Positions 1 to 12,400 of a stretch of 64,000 bases of DNA are shown in pieces (within the stretch, counting starts at the first letter, position 1; each line of letters opens with the position of its first letter). The position numbers were made by a program, and so were the translations under genes. The DNA is from Clytia hemisphaerica (taxonomy: Eukaryota > Cnidaria > Hydrozoa > Leptothecata > Clytiidae). Under the pieces are notes generated by a model. The model searched no databases. It was not told where the DNA came from and saw only the letters and a program-made list of their open reading frames with translations. The DNA is taken from assembly GCA_902728285.1 (NCBI GenBank), contig CACVBU010001376.1, forward strand, positions 62,001 to 126,000. Direction: 5' to 3'.

Positions 1-338
1 CGGCATGGTGAAATTCGAAACCGTGCGGTCAATCGGTAGTAAATTTTGAGAGTATCAATATTGAAATCGAAAGAACTAGCACTTTTGCCGACAGAATTGC
101 CCAGAAACTTTTTAAGAAATTATGTTACCCGAAATGGCAACAGTTACTCGATCCGGAAACTTTTTTTTACCCGTTCAAGTAACGTTACTCGATCGGGAAA
201 CTGTTGCCGTTTCGGGAATATTCCCGTACTGAGAGTGTCGGGTTAAGGGTTGGTTGTAAAAAGGCTTAATAAACTGGAAAACTAATGCGATATTCAGATT
301 TGAAACACGAACAAAACGGCAGCAATAGTTGAACTTAC
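1..338. other. Ankyrin intron with a small palindrome
   Basis: Intronic sequence with no exon I can recognise. Bases about 119-217 form an imperfect inverted repeat (CCCGAAATGGCAACAGTT against AACTGTTGCCGTTTCGGG), probably a short foldback or MITE remnant. Confidence 0.55.
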
Positions 339-452
339 TTTCTGAAGCGTACAGTGACACGTGTTGGCATTTGACAAGCTCCTGGAGGGAGAGTGATTCG
401 AATTCCACTTTGTTTGCTCACCATCGTTGCGCCTCTTGCATCAACGTTGAAG
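339..452 (-). CDS. Ankyrin exon 25 (start of ZU5 domain)
   Basis: 114 bp; the first base completes a split ACC codon, and two bases are left over. It encodes [20 protein letters not shown] followed by LPPGAC...[10 protein letters not shown]. This is the beginning of ZU5 as in ankyrins (MVDARGG-MRG...G-RI-IPP...PTRVTCRL), the spectrin-binding module. Acceptor TTGATCAG, donor AA|GTAAGT. The next exon is beyond the left edge. Confidence 0.93.
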
Positions 453-3400
453 CTGATCAAAAACCTGAACAAAACAAATAACGATAAAATGAATACGTGT
501 TTTGACAAACTTAAAGGGCTATCGTTATGACTAGAAATATTAATTTTAATACACTTGGAACTTATAATCTTTGAAAAAATGCTTTTACATTACAATGTAA
601 AGTACTACTAACTGAAATTCGTTACATTCGACTTAAAGTTAAAATTGAAGAGTGTAAGCTCAACCTCTTACCTCCTGAGAAGTTGGAAATATTAGAAATT
701 TATTTGTCAACATATTTCTAGTAGATTAACTCATATTTAGCCTTGCATTTTGAAGACTGACCTTGCGTACTAGTGAGCACTTTTCGTAGAAAATTGTTTA
801 CTTACGTTCCCTGTTTGGGAGGTCCACTCAAGAATGAATTTTCAGAAATGATTTTCTGGTAATCACGCTCAACCAACATTTTCTTCGTCAAAACACGGAC
901 TTCCTTCTTCTTCTCCGGAACTTCGTCATGTCCGTTAGCAATCACCACACCGGGTGCGGCATCCAAGCTATTAAGATAATCGTCATCATTTTGGGCTGAG
1001 TTTTCTACTTGTGATTGATCGACCATTGCGATTTCAGTTTCCTCGACAATTTGGTTTTTGATTTCAACAGAATCTTCGACAACTTGGTTTGAACCGTTTT
1101 GTTTTTGTTGGAGGAGTGGAGACGGGTGATCTTCAAGACCAGCAAAGTCTTCTTCGAAATCTTTTTGGATTGACTTTTTCTCTTTGTGAACTGAAATAGA
1201 GGGGAATGAAATTGCTAAAAAATCTATACAATTAAACACGAAATGAACCCTGTTTTACTGATCATACAATTCACCTTAATTTCTTTAAACCGTCTAAAAA
1301 TTTTGAAGCCTTTGAAAGTTCTTAACCTTTTGGAATTTCAGCCTAAAAATGTTTTGGAAGTATTTTTTTCTTCTGGATTTTGAAAGTATTTTGGTATAAC
1401 TTCTTCTCATAACTCAGTACCTGCAAGGCATTAAAAAGCGTCCAATCTAAAAGCATCCTACGCGCAACCAAAGAACAAGTCAATCACAAGATTTTTTTTG
1501 TGAGCTTACAGCTTAGCGCAACAATTCTTTAGTTGTGTCAGCTTTCAAACTTATAGTATCCAACACGAAACACAATTTTCTTAACATCCGAAACCTAGCA
1601 GAGGTTTCTTGTCACTTCTTGACCATTTTTTTAACATATCATTTCGAACTACAGGTTGTCCGGAAAGATAATTACGATGATAAACCCGAACCGACAAAAT
1701 CATTGTTGTTTGTTTGAACTTAATTTATTGAAAAGGGCTAAGATATTTTTGTTTATGACAGATTAGACAAAAAAAGTCTTATCATCTGTTATTACTTCCT
1801 ATGTGACAATTTTTTTGTCATAATCCTCCTTGTGAAATAAATAAATTTCTCAGCTAAAGTTTTTTATGAGAAATCCTTTCTGTTTCAAAATATAAAGAAA
1901 GAACTAAAAACCCCATACATACGTTTTAGCGAGTTTTATGCTTGAAGCGTTCTCCAAGTATTTGTAATATTCTCACTTAACCCTATTCGGCCTGGGGGGG
2001 GGGGGCTGTTTCTGTTCGGAGGTCAAATTATTGGTAATAGCTCCTGAAATAATAGAGCTTTTAGAATACAATAGTTATTTATAAGAACAAAGGAAATTTT
2101 TGGTTTTTGCTCACTTTGCGCATGATGAGTGACGTCAACAAAATTTTTTTTTTGTCAAAAGTTACCTTATGTGACAAGGATCTTTTGTGCCAAATTTCAT
2201 CCAAAAAGACCCCCTAGATCAAAAGTTAAGGGGTGGTACAGGAAAAGCCCCCCCCATTGTTTTGAACCGCTAATTTCAAGATTTTCTTTATTTCAAATTA
2301 AATCACACTTGCGTAGAACCTCGAATTTTTGAAATATTTGAAAATTTTTAGCATTTTCTAAATCATGACAATGTGGTAACAAAAATTGTTATGAATTATG
2401 CATATTCATAGATCTTCACAATGGATGGAGATCTTCACTTCTCAAAGGAATAGAGCGCGATGCGATAAAGTCTGTACAAAATTGTTCTTAGCGAAACGGA
2501 AGCGGAGCACGAGTTTCAACTACACGTTTTATTTTTTATTAGAGCACCTAAAATTTGGCTGAGCCTGGATGTGCTTATTTTTTTTAGCAATTTTCAGCCT
2601 AAAATGTTCTTAAATGCGTTCCTAATTTTTCAGACTACTCTAAATCGACAACATGATACAAAATAAAGAGCACTTAAATTTGGCAAAATTTGGACAATAT
2701 TTGACTCTCGACTTTTGAAGATCCATCCCTAAATTCGGTTAAAACTGCTTAAAAAGAGGAAAAAATTGTAGTTTTTTGTCATTTTTTTCCAAACTGAGGC
2801 TGGGCATGTTCTCAAGATGTTCTTAATTTTTCGACGAATTTCAGCCTATATGTTCTTATAAACTAGGTTCTAATAAAAAAAAAACGTGTATCTAACATTC
2901 GCCCGTAGGCCTTCAGGGTGGTACAGGCTATCTGTAAATGAAGACGCGATTGTATTTGTGGATTTTTGGTGTGATTTTCTAGATAAACTTTTTCTTTGTA
3001 TTTGGTTTAAAAAAATGCTAACCGAACAACTACTCTACAATCAGTGCCACAATATATTGGCACTTTTTGGCTAATTTACCATTTTTCGAAAATTAAAGTT
3101 CGAGCGAGAATGTCAATTTCAGGCCTTCAACTTGATGTCATCGATTATTTCGATCTGGGAGTGATTTTTTGGTTTCTAGGCTATATTTCAAGCCCTACTG
3201 GACCATTTTTGAACTTTTGGATCCTCAGATCCTAGTTAAAACAAGTTAAAACTCTATCCTTCGAACCTACTTTAGAGCACTTACAAATCGATTGTGGTTT
3301 CAAAACACCCCGGTGAATTTCCCTTTTGTGCCAAGTATTTTGTGACTGATTGTAGTCCCCTCGTTAGATATTTCATTTCCGTTTCCTCATTAATATTTAT

Positions 3401-6400
3401 AGATAATATTGGCGTTTAGTTGATTTTGTAAGGTGATATGTGACTTTAGGCCATTTTCTTGTTTTCTTATTTTATGTCCGGTGCTTCGCGCAAATAAGAG
3501 ATTGATTTTTGAGACTACATTTAAATAGAATTTAGTCGTGGGCCATGAAAGGGCTACAAAACAGCTTGTTTTGGGGAGAGATTTCATTAGGATTTATATA
3601 GTTTTCGGAGTTAAGTGCTTTTAGGCCATTTTTTGTTTTGACGATTAAGTCGATTATGAAATTTAAAATTTTTTCGATTGAGAGTAACTTTACGCCAAGT
3701 GAGATAAGAGCTACAACACATCTTATTTTAGGAAAAAAATCTCACTGATTTTTTTCAAAGTACATTTTGAAGTTGTCTTTTAGGCAGTGGCGTGGTAGCA
3801 GGGGGGTCAGGTGGGGCAAGCCTCACCAGCAGAACTCTTTTGAGAATGGGCGCCAAGAAGGATTTTTCAGAGCCCCCTATCAAAAGATCGCCTAATTCTG
3901 CCTGGTCACCCCAGAGAAAATTTCCCACCACGCCACTGTAGGCGCCATCGTTTTTATAATTTTTTTTTGCGTTTTTATGTAGGTGTGACAGATCTCAACG
4001 GATTTACGAATCAAAGAAAAATGGAATAATAAAACACAGATCGACTTTCTAAAACTACTAAAAACACGCATTCCATTAAATGAAGTTATTAAACACCGAA
4101 TTCTAATTCTAAAGCCTAATGGTCGCTTTCTAATCAGCTTTTCCGACTTAGTCAAAGTTACACGACACACATCATAGTATAGCTTTGTTTCGGGAAGATG
4201 GTATTGCTATATGTTGGTATCGCTCACATTCCAGTTTTTGGTATAGGTGGCATTCTAAACATCTATGTCCTTTATCGTTTATTGAGATTTAAAAAGAAAA
4301 ATAACAATTTACAGTTTGGAAATTTGGAGAGATTGTTGATTGCTTTAAATATTTCAGATTTGGTGACTTGTATCATAGCAGTTCCACTTAAGATTACTCT
4401 CTACATGATGATAAAAAATACAGAGAATTCACCATTGCAAAAGTTCTCATATTTAGTGGACCTGTTTTGTCAGAATTCCTCCATTCTGATCACAACCATG
4501 ATAGCTGTCAATAATTGCATTAAAATCACCAGATTCTCAAGTTATAATAGCATCATGACAATGAAAAGGGTTAGAAATTTCATCAGAGCCACATTCATCG
4601 TATCAGCTTCAACAATTTCATTACTGTTTTCACCATATCTGGGCTTGATTATTTTCACATTGACCATTGCTGTAGCGCTATAGCAATGATTATTTCTTAT
4701 GTCATTATTGTGAACGAATTAAAACGAACTAACGAAAAACTTTGTAAAGAAGCCACCGTTGAAGGCAAGAGAAGAGTGAAACAGGAACATAAAGTTACAA
4801 AAACAATCTTGATTCTATTGGTCTTTTTCTGTTCGTGTACCATTTTACCAATAATTATAGGCGGGATTGGATATTTTGGCTTTGGGATGGAGACATTTCG
4901 AAAATGTATGCCGTTTTTGGCATTTGTTGTTAATTTGAATTCGATTACAAATCCTTTTGTGTACGTTTTGAGGAATGGGAAATATCGAATTCGTTTGTTG
5001 AAAAGGGCGAAAACTGATCAGAATCAAAACACAAAAGGTGATCGAGCTCCAAGATCGAAGGAAACGAAGAAATTGAGCGAAGACCCTTCTCCTCGATTCA
5101 TATCAACAGGAACGAAAGAACCTGAACAGATTCCTTGCAATGACCGATTTTTCAAAAGTGAAGAAACCCCGATTTCGAATACCGATCTGGATCAACGTGA
5201 CGGAAGGGATGATTGTGAGGAAAATAACAGTGCAACAAATGTAAGAATAACTACACCAGCACTGCATCGTCAAATTAATGTCCTTGAAAAGGGATTTTAG
5301 TTATGCCAAGTGCATTTTTGATTTGAATGAAAATAATTCGTGGTGCATTCACTAATTTGGAAGACAATCATGGGTTTCAACAAAGCTAAGCAGGGAAAAA
5401 GAAAATTTGCAATTCAGGGCCTCCCGAGTGACTCCAGAAAAACACTCTGATCTTTCAATCCAAAGATTAGCATTTTCATTTTCGACGTCAGAAAAGAAAG
5501 GGTTTGTTCTTTTATTAAACCGTACTTTTTCTTCAAACTTCCATATTTTAAGAAATATCTATAGCTATGAACCTCAAATCTCACACGTGACTCCAAATGT
5601 ATGAGTGTTGAAGATTTATAATGGCGACACGATAAAAAGAAAAAAAAAGTTGCGTCAAAAGTGCAGTTTTTTTCTGAATCACCCTGTACATTTCGTTTGG
5701 AAAAGGGTCACTACGTAAAGTGTGAATCACTTACCTTTGTCTTCAGCTTCGTCCGTAGCTTCGATTAAGAGTGTTTCTTCTAATGCTTCAGGGTTCAAAA
5801 AGATGTGTCGAACTCTCTCCCAACGTTTAGCTGCTGGTATTTTCGATTCCTACGAAAAATTCGATTATTTTATGTGGAGAAATATATAGAATTTCTGTTC
5901 AACTATCGTCTTTCAGGAGATTTGGGTTGCAGAGCAGCATATGCATTCAGTCCTTGTTTAGACTCATCAGCACTGTATACTACACCCTGGCTAGACAGAT
6001 CCCATTGCCTAGCATTTCACGCCATAAAACTAATTGTGGCGCAGACTGAAAGAAAAAGTGGACAGAAGGGAAATTCCCTGGGGAATTATACTGCAATTCA
6101 AGAGGGAAATTTCACCCCACCCCCAGTGAAGAGAAGGTTAACTCCTGGATTGTTTGGTAAACTTTGAAGTAACCCCTTGGATCTTCATCCGCTGCTGAGC
6201 TCTATCCCTTGATCCTCCCTCAGATATTTCGAACATTGACTAAGATATCACCAGTTTTCAGAGAAAATACCACGCCTTTTTGATAGTGATCAAAGTTTCC
6301 AGAGTATTGGAGCTTAAAACAACTAGAAAAATAATATCAAGCAGCTTGCTTTCAAAGAAAAAACAAGTGTAACATGTTTTATAACGTCATGTTTTTTTCT

Positions 6401-9400
6401 TCAAGTTTTTATAACTATAACAATCCCCCAAAAATTTTCTTTAAATTTAGTCCAAAGTTTATAACATATATAAAGAATGAAAAAAAATAGAAGAAAAAGC
6501 ACTCCTTTTTTCCCTTTTTCTTGTATAAATTCATAGAATTTTGTCTGCTAATTTCTCTCGAGAAATATAAAAGAGGGCTGAAGCTTTTTATAAGAATGTA
6601 AGTTGCAACAGTCATGCTCTTCAGATATCAAATCAAGGGTTTGCTTGTTTTAAAAATATGGTCAAAAAAATGATTTAAAAGAAAAGAATTATTTTATTAC
6701 AACAAAGGAAAGAAATGAAAAAGAAATGAAGAATAAAAGAAAATGAAAAAAAACAGAAAACAAAAAGGGGCGTCAAAGTCTAGCGAAAATCTGCAAAAAT
6801 TATTAAATATTTAAGAAGGATCTAGAAAAGTTTATCGCGCATGGAGAATCTTTAAAAAAATAAACATACACCTTGCAAGAATGAAAAGGTTATCATTCTG
6901 AATCAAAAGAAAAAATACAAACATTTGAATATTCCAGCTCCCATAAATGAGAGAGTACATAATGAAAATAATTCAGCTCAAAGTGTAGAAGAGATTTCGA
7001 AAACTCAATAATTTGGGCAACATCACAAAAGGGAGAAAATGACTCAATAATCTACAAGAAAACCCTTTATACAGATTTATATACAAAAGATAGAAAAAGA
7101 GATGAGAGCCAGATGTCCTTCATTTTATACCAAAACGGGATCTAATTTTTTGGAGGAGAGGGCCCACAAAAACTTGAAATAAATTCTTTTAAATTCCTTG
7201 GAAGTTCTACGATCGAACGATCTACCCAGACATTTTTGAAAATCGTAGAGAGAATTTCTTTTAAATTTCGATCGACTTTTCTGAACATTTTGCGCCAGTA
7301 TAATTCTTCAAAACTATCTTCACGCACCACTCTATCCCCGGAAAATATTTCTTCCTAATAACTTCGTAAGAACGTATAAATAACAACGCGAATCACCCTT
7401 TACAGGGTACGCATTACAATAACAAGTTGTCATTCTTACCTCTTTTTTGATCACAATCTTGGTCGTAATCTTCTGGAGAACCGTAATGATGGTCACTTGT
7501 TGCGTTATCTCCGCAAGGTAGAGCGCAGTGTGTCCTTCCTGTTGTTAGAAGTGAATTGAAGATGATAAGATTGTCACGATGTGGCATGTGTTATTAGGTG
7601 AGTTGAATCAAGAATTATGACGTAGCTAAGTCAATTATACAGAATTTGCTAAAGAATGAACTCGATAACAAACGCAGCAAAAGCGAAAAAAAGAAAGACC
7701 AAATTAGTTAACCAGACAAAACACAAATAAAACTGAAAATGAAAAAAAACAAAACAAAAACAAAACAAATGGAACATACGAACGAATATATATATTGCGA
7801 ATCCGTAAAACAAACTAACCTTATTCAAAGCATTGGGAGATGCGTTATACTTAAGCAACAAATTGATGACATCTTTGTGACCTTTGACAGTCGCCAAATG
7901 TAGAGGTGTATTGCCAGTCTGAAATAGCAAGATAAATTTTTGACCATAACTTAACGGAAATGTTATTGAATTGGAACGAAAAGTAACAGAAAGTAAAAAG
8001 ATTCACAGCAAGAGCAAGGGTTTCCATATAATTTTTTAATCATAATTCCTGCTGTTGATACGTTCCATGTACAATGCTAACGCACAATGTACCAAAGTAC
8101 AACTGTTAACTCTTTAGGATCGTCTTTTAGTAGCAGTGGGCTACAGGGAATTTTTTTCTCAAAACTAGCAGTTCCAAATTTTTTTTGTCTGTTGGGTCCC
8201 AAATACCTAATTTTTTGAAGCTTATATATATGGTAGAGGTAGAGGTATATAATTGTTACATTCTAATCCTAGTTTTTTCCACACCAACAGAACAGGTTCT
8301 AGGTTTTTATCTAGGCAAAAATGCCCGAAATTGGCCCATTTTGGGCATAAAAAAGACCGGAGAACCGTCAAAAACTGAAAAAATAAAAAATTATTTCAGA
8401 TTTGTGTTATTTGGGTCCCAACGGACCAAAGAAAATTTGGAATCGTTAATTTTGAGAAAAAAGTCTCTATAACCCACTGCTACTTTAAGCTCTGAAACTT
8501 CCAAAAGAAACCTGCTTGCCAATAGTTTTGTGTTCGGTAGTCGTTCGCATGACATTAAAAGTTCAATCTCAATATAAGTGTCTTAGGGAATTGAACACCT
8601 TATTAATGTCGTATGAAACCATCAAATTTTTGCTCTGTTTGAAAATTGACTTATCTAAATCTCAAAAATAAACACCAAATATTTAAGCCTTTAGTCAACT
8701 CTAGTGAACGATATGATTTATCCGAACAACAAGGTTTCCACTCACCTTTGTTTTTGCTTCCACATTCGCTTCATTTTCCAGCAGCAATTTCGCCATTTCA
8801 TAATGACCGTATGATGCGGCTAGATGTAGTGGTGTGAATCCAGTCTAGTGTGTAAAATAGTCGAATGCGTTTTAGTTAGTCCCGTTCACTACTGATTACG
8901 ATTAAAATCGTAGTAGCGGGTTCATACCGGAGCTACCTCAAACAGCCATAACTTTTGACAACAAACTATTGCTTGTGTTTTATTGCATTCTGGAAGTCTA
9001 CACGAGATTCTGCAGCCATTAATCGACCGCCGGAGGCGGTTTCTTTCATAGTGGTACGCTAATCTCGTTTTGCCTTGGCTCATTACTTTGTCTACCATTT
9101 GCTTTCGGTTTTTTTAACTAGATTACCCAGGTGTTTCTCTTTTTTTTCCCTGAATGTCTTATATTCGGAATTGAATAATCGAGACATGAAAAATGACTAT
9201 ATTGTAATCTGTTTTCAATGAATAATCTAAAATGTACTGGAGATGACATGTTTATCTGGTACATGACATGTAAGCGTTAATAATGTGCGCGCGCTCTTTC
9301 GCGAGCGTGATGGAAGGCGGTCGTTTCAGTGTGGTTTACATCCAGACTGTGACCTAGTATATACAAACACAACACAAAGGAACTTTTGAAATACAATAAT

Positions 9401-12400
9401 TTCGACGAAAATCTCAATAAAGTTTGGATTAGTCTTACTGGCAAGATAGAAAACGGAAAATTTGCAAGTACAGTTGACACTCTAGTTCGATCTTCAAGGG
9501 GAATTGGATTTTTGTCGAATAAGGGAACATATCGAATAATAGAGCGTCGTTTGAGAGTGTTTCTTGTTGCTGGTGACTTTCAATATTTTCGAATAACGGA
9601 ACGCAGCGAATATTAGAATGTCGAAATATAGAGCGTCAACTGTCTATATACTAAAAGTCTAATTCGTATTGAGCTGTGGGGGGGCCATTATGGATTTTTT
9701 TCCAAGTCTCTTTTTAGATCGAGCTCCGAGCGGGAAAACAGTAGAGTGTTCTTTTTTGAGGCGGAGTACGTTTTATTTTTAGACACGGCACCGGAAAATA
9801 GCATACGGTTCCTTGCCGATCGGGAAACGTCGCCCGGTTCGGAAGCGTATCTCCGTTTTCGAAATTCTACTTTACTGGTAATTTTCGTAAAAGTAAATAA
9901 ACAGCAAGAAGCTCTTTGCTTTTTCTTTCTTTGGTTTCTTTATTGATTGATTGATCTGGTCTCTCTGCTCTGGTCACTGGTGCCATCGTTTGTACATGGA
10001 TAGGGAATGGTCTAATGGTCATGGTATCCTGTTTCTTAAATAGAGAACATTTTGTTATGGATTTGTACAGTTGTTCTTCAGGCAGAAATTATTATGGGGC
10101 TTATCGCAACCAACCATCTTAACAAAATAAACAAAGACCAAAGACCAATGGAAACATTTACTTTAGCCCTCTTGAAAATTGAGAGTGGCATATTTTTGCC
10201 GCATGGTATACATCCAAGTAATTTGGCAGTCTTTGTATGATATGTTCGTTTCAACAACCGACTGACAACGACTGACCGACCGACCGACCGCCTCACTTTG
10301 TAGACCGACCGACCGCCTGACTTTGTAGACCAACCGACTGCCTCACTTTGTAGACCGACCGACCGCCGCCTCACTTTGTAGACCGACCGACCGACCGCCG
10401 CCTCACTTTATAGACCAACCGACCGCCGCCTCACTTTGTAGACTGACCTACTCATTTTTTAGACCGACTGACTCACTTTTTAGACTGACCGACTCACTTT
10501 TTAGACCCACCGACTGACTTTTTAGACCGACCGACTCACTTTTTAGACCGACCGACTCACTTTTTAGACCGACCGACTCACTTTTTAGACCGACCGACTC
10601 ACTTTTTAGACCGATCGACCGACTGACTTTTTAGACCGTTCGACCGACTCACTTTTTAGACCGATCGATCAACTCACTTTTTAGACCGATCGACCAACTC
10701 ACTTTTTAGACCGATCGACCAACTCACTTTTTAGACCGATCGACCAACTCACTTTTTAGACCAACCGACCGACTCACTTTTTAGACCGACCGACTGACTC
10801 AATTTTTAGACCGACTGACCGAACTCAATTTTTAGACCAACCGACCGACTCACATTTTAGACCGACCGACCGACTCACGTTTTAGACCGACCGACCCACT
10901 CACTTTTTAGACCGACCGACTCTTTATTTTATAAGAACACTTTATTTTCCATCATTTTTATTATGTTGTAAATAGGAAAAGGTTATAGTTATTGACACCA
11001 TCATATGATAAAATGAATCATTCTAATTTCATTCAGATTTATATACATTAAAAATTTATCACTAGCACCTCTTCAATTAACACTAAACCTCATTATAAAA
11101 ATATTGGTATTATCCTATCTTCCATTTCTTTGCGTTCCTTTAATATTGAGCGGCTGATATTTTCATTATATACCGTACCAGCTTTTTGTCCTCACTAAAT
11201 TCATATTTTCTGTCTAAATGATTTTGGCCTTCGAGCTTAGCTTTTGCTTTAAATTATATAACTTATATGTCTTTATAAAAAGTAAAAGGTTAACCGGGGG
11301 GAAAAAAAATACTTTCTAATCTGTGACACATTTTTGTTCCTTGTGTTTTGTTTACATCGGGGGAATCCGCCATTTTTCTTTAAATCCGTCGACATAGCAA
11401 CGTGATAGACCGTATATTTTATAGTCCGGGCTTTTACGGAAGATAGCTTAGAAACTCAACAAGGCGATATCTCGAGATTGGAAAGGAGTTAAGAGATAGT
11501 TGACCCCTCATTGGATCGGGAATTTAATAGAGAATAAGTTGGGAAAGGTAAGAGTGGGTATAAAGAGACTTTCGAAAATAAATATATCCGGGCATCTTTG
11601 GCGCGATGACGTCATCAGAACCAAAAAATAGAATATCTAAAGTTTGAGAAGGATTTAAGCAATGGTTGACCCCTCATATTGTATCGAAAATCATCGAGAG
11701 AATCTTTTCGGTAAATGACAAATTAATTTCAGTCAAGCAAAAAATTTATTACCCTTTCAATGACGTCATTTAGGACCCAAATGACGTCACAAAACATTAA
11801 ATTTGCAATATTTTTAGTTTTCAAGTTCATCCATTTAGAGTGGTAATTTTTCGTTGTTTGGGCTTAAAAATCAGATCTTTTTACCCTCCCCACCATCCAA
11901 AGGGCTTATGATGCGTTCAGCTTATCTACTCCTCGGCGGGTGCGACGCCGGGTGACGGCTAGTATACTACTGTATGTGTATTGTATCAGGTATAATATAC
12001 ATTATGACATTTTCTAATGACAACATTTTTAAGATTTCTGATGATATTTCCATCCACGAAAATACTTGAAAATCTGACCTGCGTGGGAAGATTGACAATA
12101 CCAGTGGTGTACTTCAACAGACGTTTGACGACGTCCACTTTGTTGTAATGTACTGATACGTGTAATGGTGATAACCCGTTCTAAATGTGAAAAATATATA
12201 TCCAAATAAATATTTCATTTTCATTATTTAACGTGTTACATATCATTACAATGTATTGTACGTACAACTGGCATTCAATTCAATAGAGTTCTCTTTACCG
12301 TTATTGGGCTTTCCAGAAAAAAACCGTATACCCCCTGTTGAGGAGGTTCATTTCCGTTCCAAGGGGGTAAGGTTTGATATGTGCCGGAATTCCGTAGGGA

